From Flavobacteriales bacterium UBA6772 (lineage in GTDB: Bacteria; Bacteroidota; Bacteroidia; Flavobacteriales; Flavobacteriaceae): a stretch of DNA of 64,000 nt. The notes beneath the pieces are model-generated. The model saw nothing but the letters and a program-made list of their open reading frames with translations. It did no database searches and was not told the DNA's origin. Below, in pieces: positions 36,603-45,712 of this stretch. The position numbers were made by a program, and so were the translations under genes. Numbering within the stretch: the first letter of the stretch is position 1; each line of letters starts with the position of its first letter. The stretch is from assembly GCA_905181765.1 (NCBI GenBank), contig CAJIYW010000005.1, positions 62,001 through 126,000 on the forward strand, written 5' to 3'.

Positions 36603-36718
36603 TGCAAGAAATAGCCGTTTATGTATTGTTGATTTTAGCTTTATTTTTCTTGGTAAAGAAATACGTTTTTCCATCTAAGAAAAAAGGAAATTGTAATACA
36701 GGTTGCGATTGCCATTAA
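36602..36718 (+). CDS. FeoB-associated Cys-rich membrane protein (38 residues)
   Basis: A 38-residue protein whose ATG overlaps the feoB stop (TAATG). It has one membrane helix (VYVLLILALFFLV), a basic turn, and a Cys-rich tail (GNCNTGCDCH) with three cysteines and a final His. This matches the FeoB-associated Cys-rich family (FeoB_associated), often found after feoB and proposed to play the role of FeoC in metal or redox sensing. Short but well supported by position and motif. Confidence 0.85.
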   Translation: MQEIAVYVLLILALFFLVKKYVFPSKKKGNCNTGCDCH

Positions 36719-36807
36719 AAGTTAACAAAAAATTAATAGAAACTCAATGTAAGGTTTTCTATTTTTTGTGACAAATTTGAAAATCAATAATAATTAATTT
36801 TATAAAA

Positions 36808-37360
36808 ATGAAAAAATCAATATTAGCAATTGCAATTTTTGCAATCACCTTAATTAGTTCAACAGAAATTTCTGCACAAAAATTCCCTAAATTAGATTTA
36901 AGTCCCTTAGATGCAGCATCATACCCAAGTAGTTACTAGAAATTCAGACAAGGTTGTAAAGGTTGTTTATGGGAGGCCACAATTAAAAGGAAGAGATTTA
37001 GCAAAACTAGCGCCTAATGATAAAGTTTGGAGAACAGGAGCAAACGAAGCAGCAGAAATTACATTTTATAAAGATGTAATTTTTGGAGGAAAAGCAGTAA
37101 AAGCAGGAACCTATTCTTTATTTACAATACCAGCTTCAGAAGCAGATTGGACCGTAATTTTGAGCACAGCAAGAAATGTTTGGGGTTCTTATTTTTACAA
37201 ACAAGACGAAGATGTAGTTCGCGTTTCAGGAAAAATTTCTACATCAGAAAAAAGTATAGAAGCTTTTTCTATGCTATTTGATAAAAACATGACATTAAAA
37301 ATGGGCTGGGAAAACACGGTGGTTTCTGTGTCTATAACATTAGCGGGGTCAGAAGATTAA
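36808..37360 (+). CDS. DUF2911 secreted protein (one-base frameshift)
   Basis: Starts with a signal peptide (MKKSILAIAIFAITLISS, ending SAQ) at 36808, then FPKLDLSPLDAASYPSSY, where the frame meets a stop at 36937. The rest (RNSDKVVKVVYGRPQLKGR onward, to 37360) is in the next frame. Dropping one T at about 36937 gives 183 residues, the DUF2911 length, with VWRTGANEAAEITFYKD and KAGTYSLFTIP as family landmarks. DUF2911 proteins are exported proteins of unknown function in Bacteroidota. A strong hairpin terminator follows. Confidence 0.85.
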
Positions 37361-37427
37361 TTTTTATGGACATTTTAAAAAAACCGCTAGTTATTTAGAT
37401 TGTCTACAATAGCAATTATTACAATTT

Positions 37428-37466
37428 TAAAAGAGGCTTCCAATACAAATTGGAAGCCTCTTTTAA
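37428..37466 (+). terminator. Terminator after the DUF2911 gene
   Basis: AAGAGGCTTCCAAT (37431-37444) and ATTGGAAGCCTCTT (37449-37462) form a perfect 14-base stem with a four-base loop and a T tail. Confidence 0.85.
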
Positions 37467-37505
37467 TTTAAAGTAAAGTAGCTTTTCACTTAGAAAGATT
37501 AAACG

Positions 37506-37513
37506 TAAATTTG
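37506..37513 (+). promoter_or_regulatory. Promoter -7 element upstream of leuS
   Basis: TAAATTTG matches TAnnTTTG, 22 bases before the leuS ATG. Confidence 0.5.
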
Positions 37514-37535
37514 TCGCTTAATTAAGTAAATAGAA

Positions 37536-40500
37536 ATGCAATACAATCATCAAGAAATAGAAGAAAATTGGCAAAAATTTTGGGCAGAAAATCAAACTTT
37601 TAAAGCCTCAAATACCTCTGAAAAGCCAAAATATTATGTGTTAGATATGTTCCCGTATCCAAGTGGTGCAGGTTTGCATGTTGGGCATCCTTTAGGGTAT
37701 ATTGCAAGTGATATTTATGCACGTTATAAGCGTCACAAAGGCTTTAATGTTTTGCACCCGCAAGGGTATGATTCTTTTGGTTTACCAGCAGAACAATATG
37801 CAATTCAAACTGGCCAACACCCTGCAAAAACTACAGAAGCAAATATTGCAACCTATAGAAAACAATTAGATAAAATTGGTTTTTCTTTTGATTGGAGTAC
37901 AGAAGTACGAACTTCAAATCCTGAATATTATAAATGGACACAGTGGATTTTTATTCAGTTGTTTAATTCTTGGTATCATAAAGACACAGACAAAGCAGAA
38001 GACATTTCTACTTTAATTTCAATCTTCAAAAAATCTGGAAACGCGAAAGTAAATGCTGTATCAGATGAAGATATTACCTCTTTTTCTGCGGAAGAATGGA
38101 ACGCTTTTTCTACCAAAGAACAAGAAGAAATTTTATTACAATACCGCTTAACTTTTTTATCGGATACAGAAGTAAATTGGTGCCCTGGTTTGGGAACCGT
38201 TTTAGCAAATGATGAAATTGTAAACGGAGTCTCAGAACGAGGAAGTCATCCTGTTGTTAGAAAAAAGATGACACAATGGTCTATGCGAATTTCTGCTTAT
38301 GCACAGCGTCTATTAGATGGTTTAGAAACGATAGATTGGCCACAACCTTTAAAAGATTCTCAAACGAATTGGATTGGGCGTTCTCAGGGAGCAATGGTTT
38401 CTTTTGAGGTTGCTAATGGTTCTGAAACAGTATCTAGTGAAGTAAAATTATCTTATAAAGAACTAGAAGCATTAAAAGAACTAAGACAAAACTTATCGAA
38501 AGCAGAGACGGTTCTTTGGGATGAATTAAAAAATAAAAAAGGAGCGGCAAAATTTAGAAAAAAATACACGATTGGTGCATTTTTGGTAGATTATGTATGC
38601 TTGGCAAAAAATATAATTATAGAGTTTTCGGGCAAAGAAGATGAAGCAGCAAGAACAACTTATTTTACAAATGAAGGCTTTAATATAGTTCATTTTTCGA
38701 ATGAAGAAGTAATTGAAAACGTTCTTTTAGCAGTTTCTAAAATTAATACTGCAATTCAATTTCCAAAAAAGATTGAAAAAACTGAAAGTAAAAAAGACGT
38801 CTCTTCTAGCGCAGGCCAGAAGTCTTATAAAATTGATGTTTTTACCACAAGACCAGATACTATTTTTGGGGTTTCTTTTATGACGCTTGCTCCAGAGCAC
38901 GAGTTGGTTTCTAAGATTACAACAGCTGCTCAAAAAAGTGCAGTTAAAAAGTATATTACTGCCACTGCAAAACGTTCTGAACGTGATCGAATGGCAGATG
39001 TTAAAACTATTTCTGGTGTATTTACAGGAGCGTATGCAATACATCCTTTTTCTGGTGAAAAGGTTCAAATTTGGATTGGAGATTACGTACTAGCAAACTA
39101 CGGAACAGGAGCTGTAATGGCAGTACCTTGTGGAGATCAAAGAGATTATGATTTTGCTAAAAAGTTCGAAATTCCGATTCCTAATATTTTTGAGGGAGTC
39201 GATATTTCTGAAGAAGCACACACAGGTAAAGACGCAACAAAAATTGCAAATTCAGATTTTTTATCAGGATTAAAATATAAGAAAGCATTAAAATTATCCA
39301 TTTTTGAAATGGAGAAACGTGGCTTTGGTTACGGCAAAATAAATTATCGTTTGCGTGATGCTGTTTTTAGTAGACAACGGTATTGGGGAGAACCATTTCC
39401 GGTATATTATAAAGACGGGATGCCTCAAATGATTGATGCAAAACACCTGCCAATTGTGTTGCCAGAAGTAGAAAAATACTTACCAACAGAAGATGGGAAA
39501 CCACCTTTAGGAAATGCAACAGCATGGGCTTGGGATTCTCGTGCAAAGAAAGTAGTCTCTAATGAGAAGTTAAAAAATAAGACGGTCTATCCTTTAGAAC
39601 TAAATACAATGCCAGGTTGGGCAGGAAGTTCTTGGTATTTTAATAGATATATGGATGCTACCAATACAGAAGAATTTGCAAGCAAAGAATCTTTAGATTA
39701 TTGGAAAGAAGTAGATTTATATATTGGAGGCTCAGAACATGCAACAGGGCATTTATTGTATGCGCGTTTTTGGCAAAAATTCTTGTTCGATAAAGGAATT
39801 GTGCCTGTAGATGAGTTTGCAAAAAAATTGATCAATCAAGGGATGATCTTAGGAACTTCTGCTTTTGTATTCAAAGCAACTGCTTTTGTGAAAGAAGGTT
39901 GTGGTTGTGCTGATGAAAAATCGAATGCTGATGTTCTAAATAAAATACCTGCAGTACTTGTTTCTAAGAATTTATTTAGTTCTGATGACGAATTTGAAAC
40001 AGTCGTTAAAAACTATCTAATGGATAAAGGATTTTTGAATCCGAATTATGCAGACATGGTAATGATTGTGAAGACTGCTATTCATGCAGATGTTTCTTTG
40101 GTAAATGCCTCTGATGAGTTGGATGTTGATGCTTTTAAAAATCATGCTTTAAATGCAGATTATAAAAACGCCGAATTTATTTTAGAAGATGGGGTTTACA
40201 AAGTAAAGCGTGAAGTAGAAAAAATGTCTAAGTCTAAATACAATGTTGTAAACCCAGATGATATTGTTGCCCAATACGGTGCAGATGCATTGCGTTTGTT
40301 CGAAATGTTTTTAGGTCCTTTAGAACAAGCAAAACCTTGGAAAACTTCCGGTATTTCTGGAGTTTCATCCTTTTTAAAGAAATTATGGAAACTTTATTTT
40401 AACGAAGAAATTTTTGAAGTTTCAAAAGAGAAAGCAACAAAAGAGGAGTTAAAGGTTTTACACAAAACAATTAAGAAGGTTCAAGAAGATATCGAGAGTT

Positions 40501-40901
40501 TTTCTTTTAACACTTCTGTTTCTACCTTTATGATTGCGGTAAATGATTTAACCACATTAAAATGTAATAAGCGGGCTATATTAGAACCGTTATTAGTTTT
40601 ATTATCTCCGTATGCACCTCATATTTCAGAAGAACTATGGAGTAAACTAGGAAATAAAGAATCTATTTCTACGGCAGATTTTCCGGTTTTTGATGCAAAA
40701 AATTTGGTAGAAAGTGCTAAAAATTATCCGATTTCATTTAATGGTAAAATGCGTTTTACGTTAGAACTTTCGTTAGATTTATCAAAAGAAGAAATAGAGA
40801 AAACAGTTTTAGAACACGAAAAAACAATTGCACAATTAGAGGGTAGAACTCCTAAAAAAGTAATTATTGTTCCAGGAAAAATAGTAAACATAGTAGGTTA
40901 G
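37536..40901 (+). CDS. leuS: Leucyl-tRNA synthetase with an inserted DUF559 (Vsr/PD-(D/E)XK-like) domain
   Basis: 1121 residues, against about 920-950 for related enzymes. LeuRS charges tRNA-Leu and edits mischarged tRNA. HxGH is His48-Val-Gly-His51 and KMSKS is residues 896-900. The CP1 editing domain starts at VFTTRPDTIFG (435 onward) and includes GTGAVMAVPCGDQRDYDF. Between GRSQGAMVSFEV and FTTRPDT, where related enzymes have a short hairpin, lie about 125 extra residues (about 304-428). Residues 310-400 match DUF559: Glu324 (LSKAETVLWDEL), KFRKKYTIGAFLVDY with Asp352, Glu363 (IIIEFSG), then GFNIVHFSNEEVIENV. The usual E-x-D Asp is Ser365 and the trailing His is missing, so nuclease activity is doubtful. 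The insertion is in frame and has no intein motifs. Confidence 0.95.
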   Translation: MQYNHQEIEENWQKFWAENQTFKASNTSEKPKYYVLDMFPYPSGAGLHVGHPLGYIASDIYARYKRHKGFNVLHPQGYDSFGLPAEQYAIQTGQHPAKTTEANIATYRKQLDKIGFSFDWSTEVRTSNPEYYKWTQWIFIQLFNSWYHKDTDKAEDISTLISIFKKSGNAKVNAVSDEDITSFSAEEWNAFSTKEQEEILLQYRLTFLSDTEVNWCPGLGTVLANDEIVNGVSERGSHPVVRKKMTQWSMRISAYAQRLLDGLETIDWPQPLKDSQTNWIGRSQGAMVSFEVANGSETVSSEVKLSYKELEALKELRQNLSKAETVLWDELKNKKGAAKFRKKYTIGAFLVDYVCLAKNIIIEFSGKEDEAARTTYFTNEGFNIVHFSNEEVIENVLLAVSKINTAIQFPKKIEKTESKKDVSSSAGQKSYKIDVFTTRPDTIFGVSFMTLAPEHELVSKITTAAQKSAVKKYITATAKRSERDRMADVKTISGVFTGAYAIHPFSGEKVQIWIGDYVLANYGTGAVMAVPCGDQRDYDFAKKFEIPIPNIFEGVDISEEAHTGKDATKIANSDFLSGLKYKKALKLSIFEMEKRGFGYGKINYRLRDAVFSRQRYWGEPFPVYYKDGMPQMIDAKHLPIVLPEVEKYLPTEDGKPPLGNATAWAWDSRAKKVVSNEKLKNKTVYPLELNTMPGWAGSSWYFNRYMDATNTEEFASKESLDYWKEVDLYIGGSEHATGHLLYARFWQKFLFDKGIVPVDEFAKKLINQGMILGTSAFVFKATAFVKEGCGCADEKSNADVLNKIPAVLVSKNLFSSDDEFETVVKNYLMDKGFLNPNYADMVMIVKTAIHADVSLVNASDELDVDAFKNHALNADYKNAEFILEDGVYKVKREVEKMSKSKYNVVNPDDIVAQYGADALRLFEMFLGPLEQAKPWKTSGISGVSSFLKKLWKLYFNEEIFEVSKEKATKEELKVLHKTIKKVQEDIESFSFNTSVSTFMIAVNDLTTLKCNKRAILEPLLVLLSPYAPHISEELWSKLGNKESISTADFPVFDAKNLVESAKNYPISFNGKMRFTLELSLDLSKEEIEKTVLEHEKTIAQLEGRTPKKVIIVPGKIVNIVG
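38445..38820 (+). other. DUF559 domain insert within leuS
   Basis: This segment codes residues about 304-428 of LeuRS and separates two parts of the enzyme that are contiguous in its relatives. The first 90 residues resemble stand-alone DUF559 proteins such as E. coli YcjD across the whole domain; the last 35 are a Lys/Ser-rich linker. Base composition is like the host gene, so the insertion does not look recent. See leuS for residue details. Confidence 0.8.
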
Positions 40902-40984
40902 CATGCATAGTTGCGTTTGGTATGCATTTTTGATTCTAGTCTTTTGGAAATAATAAATGAACGCAATTAAAAAATAAAAAAGAA

Positions 40985-41242
40985 GTGCTTAATTTTTACG
41001 AAATTATTGGTTTGTTAGCAGCGTTTATTACGACAGCATCATTTTTGCCACAGGTTTTTAAAACGTATAAAACAAAAGATACTTCAGGGCTATCTTTAAC
41101 CATGTATATTGCTTTTTTTATTGGAATTGTTTTATGGTTAATTTACGGAATTCATCTAAACAGTTTGCCAATGATTTTAGCGAACTTTATCACTGCAATT
41201 TTATCTTTATTTCTAATAATTATGAAATTAAAGCATAAATAA
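40985..41242 (+). CDS. SemiSWEET sugar transporter (PQ-loop)
   Basis: 85 residues forming three helices, the size of bacterial SemiSWEETs, which dimerise to carry sugars down a gradient. The signature SFLPQVFKTYKTKDTSGLS is present in the first helix and loop, and LWLIYGIHLNSLPMILAN in the second and third. It begins with GTG at 40985. It stands alone after leuS and is followed by a hairpin terminator. Confidence 0.92.
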   Translation: MLNFYEIIGLLAAFITTASFLPQVFKTYKTKDTSGLSLTMYIAFFIGIVLWLIYGIHLNSLPMILANFITAILSLFLIIMKLKHK

Positions 41243-41264
41243 GGGGTGATGGGATAAAAACTAT

Positions 41265-41309
41265 AAAAGTCATTACTTCGCAATTTCTGGGTTGTAATGA
41301 CTTTTTATT
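41265..41309 (+). terminator. Terminator after the SemiSWEET gene
   Basis: AAAAGTCATTAC (41265-41276) pairs with GTAATGACTTTT (41294-41305) around a 17-base loop, followed by T-rich sequence. Confidence 0.65.
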
Positions 41310-41385
41310 TGATTATCTTTAACCTAAATTATACTATTAATGTCTTTAGGAATCGTTTTTGAAGCCCAATAAAAAACCATAAAAT

Positions 41386-42843
41386 TTGATTCGTTTATCC
41401 AGTATCTCTTTAAGAATTCGTATTTTTTTATCCATGATTTTATTGGTGTTGTTAACATCTATTTTAATTTTGGTAGTAACGGTATACCAGTATGATGAGC
41501 AGACAAAAGACTATAATATTCAGCGTTTTGAGCGTAAAGAAGTTATTGCAAAAAAAACGATTGAATTAGAGCTTACAAATAAAACCACACATCCGGTAAA
41601 TACAGATAATTTATCGAAGATTTTTCAGGATAGAATTTATGAGATATCCTCCATAAACAAACTGAATATTACAATTTATAGTTTAAAAGGAAACTTACTA
41701 AAAACTTCATTTGGTAATGCGTTTGAAAAAATAGATACCACGCCTTTAACAGATTATATAGTTTCTGAATTGGCACAAAACTCAAATCATAGAATTTTAA
41801 AAAATAAAGAAATTGACGGTACAAGTTATCAGACCTCATATTCTTATATAAACGGCCCAAAATTTAAACGAATAGGTATTTTAGAATTACAATTTACGCA
41901 AGATAACTCTGAAATAGAAGCAGAGCTTAAAGAGTTTATTTACAGATTAAGTTTGGTGTATTTGCTAATGTTTTTGTTAGCAATTTCTTTTGCTTATTTT
42001 TTATCTAGTTATATTACACATTCTATAAAAACGATTTCAGATAAAATGCAACATACGCGTTTGAACGAAAGAAATGAGAAAATTATATTAAATAAAGCAA
42101 GCTCAGAAATTGAGATTTTAGTAGATGCTTACAATAATATGATAGATCAGTTAGAAGAAAGTGCAGCAAGATTAGCTAAAAGTGAAAGAGAACAGGCTTG
42201 GAGAGAAATGGCAAAACAAGTGGCACATGAGATTAAAAATCCGTTAACACCAATGCGTTTGTCTGTGCAAAGTTTTGAGCGAAAATTTAATCCAGAGGAT
42301 GAAAACATTAAAGAAAAACTAAAAGAATACAGTCAAACTTTAATTCAACAAATAGATGTTATGAGTTCAATAGCCTCTGCTTTTTCAGATTTTGCAAAAA
42401 TGCCAACTCAGAAAAAAGAAAAAATTGAAATTATAAGTATTGTAAAATTAGCTTTAGATATTTTTAACGAAAAATCTATTAAATACCTAACAAACGAAAA
42501 GGAATTATACGCTTTTTTAGATAAAACACAGCTGATTAGAATTGTAACTAATTTGGTTAAAAATGCTCTTCAGGCAACAGAAAACGAAGAAAACCCTTTC
42601 ATAAATGTTGAAATAATATCTAAAGGGTCTAAAATAAAAATAGTAGTTTCAGACAATGGAAAAGGAATTTCTGAAGAGGTAAAAGATTTAATATTTGAAC
42701 CTAAATTTACTACAAAAACAAGTGGAATGGGCCTAGGATTGCCAATGATAAAAAACATTATTGAAGCCTATGATGGTGCTATTTCATTCACGTCAAATAA
42801 AGGTACTGGAACAGTTTTTACTGTAATTTTACCCAAAAAATAA
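41386..42843 (+). CDS. Membrane sensor histidine kinase
   Basis: 485 residues. Membrane helices at about residues 10-32 and 185-205 enclose a periplasmic sensor domain; then a HAMP region, the H-box VAHEIKNPLTPMRLS with the phosphorylated His near residue 281, an N-box (RIVTNLVKNALQATENE), G1 (VSDNGKGIS), F-box (FEPKFTTK) and G2 (SGMGLGLPMI). The H-box and overall layout are close to NtrY-type kinases. Starts with TTG at 41386; no ATG gives the first helix. No response regulator gene is adjacent, so it is an orphan kinase here; the signal is unknown. Confidence 0.92.
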   Translation: MIRLSSISLRIRIFLSMILLVLLTSILILVVTVYQYDEQTKDYNIQRFERKEVIAKKTIELELTNKTTHPVNTDNLSKIFQDRIYEISSINKLNITIYSLKGNLLKTSFGNAFEKIDTTPLTDYIVSELAQNSNHRILKNKEIDGTSYQTSYSYINGPKFKRIGILELQFTQDNSEIEAELKEFIYRLSLVYLLMFLLAISFAYFLSSYITHSIKTISDKMQHTRLNERNEKIILNKASSEIEILVDAYNNMIDQLEESAARLAKSEREQAWREMAKQVAHEIKNPLTPMRLSVQSFERKFNPEDENIKEKLKEYSQTLIQQIDVMSSIASAFSDFAKMPTQKKEKIEIISIVKLALDIFNEKSIKYLTNEKELYAFLDKTQLIRIVTNLVKNALQATENEENPFINVEIISKGSKIKIVVSDNGKGISEEVKDLIFEPKFTTKTSGMGLGLPMIKNIIEAYDGAISFTSNKGTGTVFTVILPKK

Positions 42844-42893
42844 ATTTAAAGTAGAATTTATAGTTTTAATACCCATTTTAAATACATAACAAA

Positions 42894-43677
42894 ATGATTT
42901 TCGAAAACATCTTAGTTCAAAAGACAGCTGCTTTAGCACAAATAACAATCAATAGACCAAAAAAATTAAATGCCTTAAATAAGGCAACTATATATGAGCT
43001 ACACAAGGCTTTTGATGTGCTAGAAAGTGATTTAAATATAAAAGCAATTATACTTACAGGTAGCGGAGAAAAAGCATTTGTTGCTGGAGCAGACATTTCT
43101 GAATTTGCACATTTTACTGCAGAAGAGGGTGCTACTTTAGCTAGAGAAGGTCAAGAAATATTATTTAATTTTATTGAAAATTTAGCAACACCCGTAATTG
43201 CTGCAATTAATGGTTTTGCATTAGGTGGTGGTTTAGAGCTAGCAATGGCTTGCCATTTTAGAATTGCATCAGAGAACGCAAAAATGGGCTTACCAGAAGT
43301 TTCGCTTGGAGTAATTCCGGGTTACGGTGGTACACAGCGTTTACCGCAGTTGGTTGGTAAGGGAAAAGCAATGGAAATGATTATGACTGCCGGAATGATT
43401 TCTGCAGAAGATGCCAAGAACTGTGGTTTGGTTAATCATGTAACAACGCAAGAAGAATTAATGCTATTAGCAGAAAAAATTGCAAGTAAAATATTAAGAA
43501 ACTCACCGGTAGCAATTAGTGCTGCAATTGTAGCAGTAAATGCTAATTTCGAAGACGGTGTAAATGGATTTGATACAGAAATTAATGCTTTTGGAGACTG
43601 TTTTGGAACGGAAGACTTTAGAGAAGGAACTAACCGCTTTTCTTGAAAAAAGAAAACCTAATTTCTCTGGGGATTAA
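42894..43677 (+). CDS. Enoyl-CoA hydratase/isomerase family protein (one-base frameshift near the C-terminus)
   Basis: Crotonase-fold enzyme, 260 residues after repair. The oxyanion-hole motifs GEKAFVAGADISEF and GFALGGGLELAMACHFRIAS, and the catalytic Glu regions (PEVSLGVIPGYGGTQRL), are complete, so it likely hydrates short-chain enoyl-CoA in beta-oxidation or butyrate-type metabolism. As written, the frame ends at 43646 (EGTNRFS). Dropping one A at about 43632 gives EGTTAFLEKRKPNFSGD and a stop at 43677, the standard family ending. A terminator follows at once. Confidence 0.9.
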
Positions 43678-43681
43678 AATA

Positions 43682-43714
43682 AAAAAAAGCGAGTCAATTA
43701 AGACTCGCTTTACC
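43682..43714 (+). terminator. Terminator after the enoyl-CoA hydratase gene
   Basis: AAAGCGAGTC (43686-43695) and GACTCGCTTT (43702-43711) form a perfect ten-base stem with a six-base loop, directly after the repaired stop codon. Confidence 0.75.
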
Positions 43715-43775
43715 ATTAAACTTTAGTGTAAGCTTAATGAGAACAATTAACTAAATTATTTATATTTTAAAATTT

Positions 43776-44342
43776 TTACTGATAATTTTTGTTATCAGCA
43801 CTTATAGCTACTGTATAATTACCTTTTTTGTTTTTTAACAACCTTAAGGCTCTATTTAAAATTTTAGCATCTTTAGCCGTTTCAGTATAAATAACCTCAC
43901 CTTTATAATATAATGTTATTTTTACAGGCTGGTTTTCTAAAGATATTTTAGAAATAAGTAGTAAATTATCTTGGGTTCTAATAACTGGCTTAAAAATTGT
44001 TTTATTTTCTTCAGGTAAAAAAGTAATAAGTCTGTTTTCTACTAAAAATGGCTTTATAATTGTTTCAAAATCCTTTTCTAATTCTGTTGTGTATTTTCCG
44101 TTTTCTAAACCAGTTAAATCAAATGTTCTAGCGTAATTTCCGGCCATTTCAATAATATCGCTATACATTACAATACTATTTGCGTTTTTTATAGATAAAA
44201 CCTGTCCTTTTTTTACTGCTGTAAATTCAACTTTAACTTTTCTCCCTTCTATGGTAGAAGAAATGTTTTTTTCTGTTGCGTAGCTTACTAATGATAATAA
44301 GAATGTAACCGCTACTAAGTACTTTTTAATTGTTGTTTTCAT
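43776..44342 (-). CDS. Exported hypothetical protein
   Basis: 188 residues with a clear signal peptide (about the first 22 residues, ending SYA). The mature part is beta-rich and has two similar Ig-like halves: the first contains MYSDIIEMAGNYARTFDLTG, and the second ITLYYKGEVIYTETAKD followed by GNYTVAIS. Proteins of this type occur in flavobacteria without a known role; the fold may be Ig-like. It has a TAnnTTTG promoter element and is divergent from the AraC regulator. No function can be assigned. Confidence 0.7.
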   Translation of the reverse strand: MKTTIKKYLVAVTFLLSLVSYATEKNISSTIEGRKVKVEFTAVKKGQVLSIKNANSIVMYSDIIEMAGNYARTFDLTGLENGKYTTELEKDFETIIKPFLVENRLITFLPEENKTIFKPVIRTQDNLLLISKISLENQPVKITLYYKGEVIYTETAKDAKILNRALRLLKNKKGNYTVAISADNKNYQ

Positions 44343-44371
44343 ATTTTTTTATTTATGTATTATGAACACTA

Positions 44372-44379
44372 CAAAATTA
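44372..44379 (-). promoter_or_regulatory. Promoter -7 element of the exported hypothetical gene
   Basis: Minus-strand TAATTTTG matches TAnnTTTG, 29 bases before the ATG at 44342. Confidence 0.45.
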
Positions 44380-44501
44380 GGGCAGATTTAGAACTTAGAA
44401 AACATCTAAATTGACGAGTATATGTGCTAAATTATCACAATATCTAATGTTAAATTAACATTAAGTTAATATAGCATACAATGAAGTTAATTTTATGTCT
44501 T

Positions 44502-44528
44502 TTGTTATCTTTTAGTATTGTAATTTTG
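44502..44528 (+). promoter_or_regulatory. Promoter of the AraC-family gene
   Basis: A -33 TTG (44502-44504) and a -7 TAATTTTG (44521-44528) are separated by 16 bases; the TTG start codon of the gene lies 17 bases downstream. Confidence 0.5.
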
Positions 44529-44545
44529 TTTTAAATTAGTACTCA

Positions 44546-45415
44546 TTGAAGACAAAACCTACATTAGAAAAAATTACACCAAGTTTTGGTAGTTCTTTAT
44601 TAGTAAAAAAGCACGTTCAGTTTTTAAAAACGAATAAAGCTTTTTGGCACTTTCATCCAGAAATAGAAATTGTATATGTAAACAAAGGAAAAGGAAAAAG
44701 ACACATCGGAAACCATATAAGTTATTTTAACAATAGCCAATTGGTGTTAATTGGGTCTAATTTGCCACATTTAGGTTTCTTGGATCGTTTAACAACCAAT
44801 GGTTCTGAAACATTAATACAGTTTAAACCAGAGTTTTTAGGAGTAGATTTTTTTAAAATTCCAGAGATGGTTGCTATCGCTCAGCTTTTTGAGCGTGCAA
44901 AAAAAGGAATTCGATTTAATATTGAAATAAAGAAGAGAATTGGAGCTAAAATTGAAGCGTTAGTAAATTTAGAAGGCCCACATAGAATTATTTCTTTCTT
45001 AGATATTTTAAGAGAATTAGCGCAAACAGATGATTATACAATTTTAAATGCAGATGGTTTTGCTTTCGAAACGCAGCCCCAAGATAGTAGTAAAATAGAT
45101 ATCATATTTAAACATATAAATGAGAATTTTAACCAGCATATAAGTTTAGATGAAATTGCAGGGTTGGTTAGTATGACGGTGCCTGCCTTTTGCCGGTTTT
45201 TTAAAAAAACAACTTCAAAGACATTTACGAAATTAGTAAATGAGTACAGAGTTGTGCATGCTACAAAATTGCTATCCGAAAGTAATATGAGTATTACAGA
45301 TATTTGTTTTGAGTGTGGTTTTAATAATTTTTCTCATTTTAATAAACTATTTAAAGAGTTTACAGGTAAATCTGCATCAAAATATAGAAGTCAAATGTTA
45401 AAACTTGTACAGTAA
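44546..45415 (+). CDS. AraC-family transcriptional regulator with cupin sensor domain
   Basis: 289 residues. Residues about 15-90 form a cupin-like ligand domain (FWHFHPEIEIVYVNKGKGKR), and residues about 190-285 the double HTH (HISLDEIAGLVSMTVPAFCR, then NMSITDICFECGFNNFSHFN and FKEFTGKSASKYR). The cupin HxHxE form (HFHPE) points to sugar- or small-molecule-responsive regulators. It starts with TTG at 44546. The target is unknown; a 60-residue gene follows 17 bases downstream. Confidence 0.92.
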   Translation: MKTKPTLEKITPSFGSSLLVKKHVQFLKTNKAFWHFHPEIEIVYVNKGKGKRHIGNHISYFNNSQLVLIGSNLPHLGFLDRLTTNGSETLIQFKPEFLGVDFFKIPEMVAIAQLFERAKKGIRFNIEIKKRIGAKIEALVNLEGPHRIISFLDILRELAQTDDYTILNADGFAFETQPQDSSKIDIIFKHINENFNQHISLDEIAGLVSMTVPAFCRFFKKTTSKTFTKLVNEYRVVHATKLLSESNMSITDICFECGFNNFSHFNKLFKEFTGKSASKYRSQMLKLVQ

Positions 45416-45432
45416 AATAAAACGCTATTAAA

Positions 45433-45615
45433 ATGAAAACCTCCAAAGATAAAATTGAAGAAACATTAAGTTATTATACTTTTAAAAGTTTAGAAACTTT
45501 AAATTTTATAAATTCTAATTCGAATTTAACGGTAGAAGAAATTATAGAAAAGGCAGAGGAACTATCGGTGTTAGAGTATAAAATTACAGCTTTAGAGGCA
45601 GCAAAGGAAAATTAA
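45433..45615 (+). CDS. Small hypothetical protein after the AraC regulator
   Basis: 60 residues, acidic and almost all helical (TLSYYTFKSLETLNFINSNS, then VEEIIEKAEELSVLEYKITAL). It has no signal peptide or membrane span. It starts 17 bases after the AraC gene and probably shares its transcript. I recognise no family. The strong codon pattern and good start context make it more likely real than not. Confidence 0.5.
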   Translation: MKTSKDKIEETLSYYTFKSLETLNFINSNSNLTVEEIIEKAEELSVLEYKITALEAAKEN

Positions 45616-45712
45616 ACTACTTTAAACCATCCCATTCATTATAAAACTGCTGCAGATATGTTTCCATAAAAGTGTGTCTTTGTGTGGCTATTTTCTTTCC
45701 AGAAGCGGTATT
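45612..45712 (-). repeat. Direct repeat, left copy (HD-hydrolase 3' end)
   Basis: About 100 bases that recur at 54171-54270 in the same orientation, with only scattered substitutions over about 95 bases; similarity stops at the end of the codon series for NTASGKK. The two copies bracket the BspA gene and its small partner, 8.56 kb apart. Confidence 0.75.

Noticed and set aside
37536..40901. An intein in leuS as the cause of its extra length
   Set aside because: The insert lacks an N-terminal Cys or Ser splice block and a terminal His-Asn, and it matches DUF559 instead.
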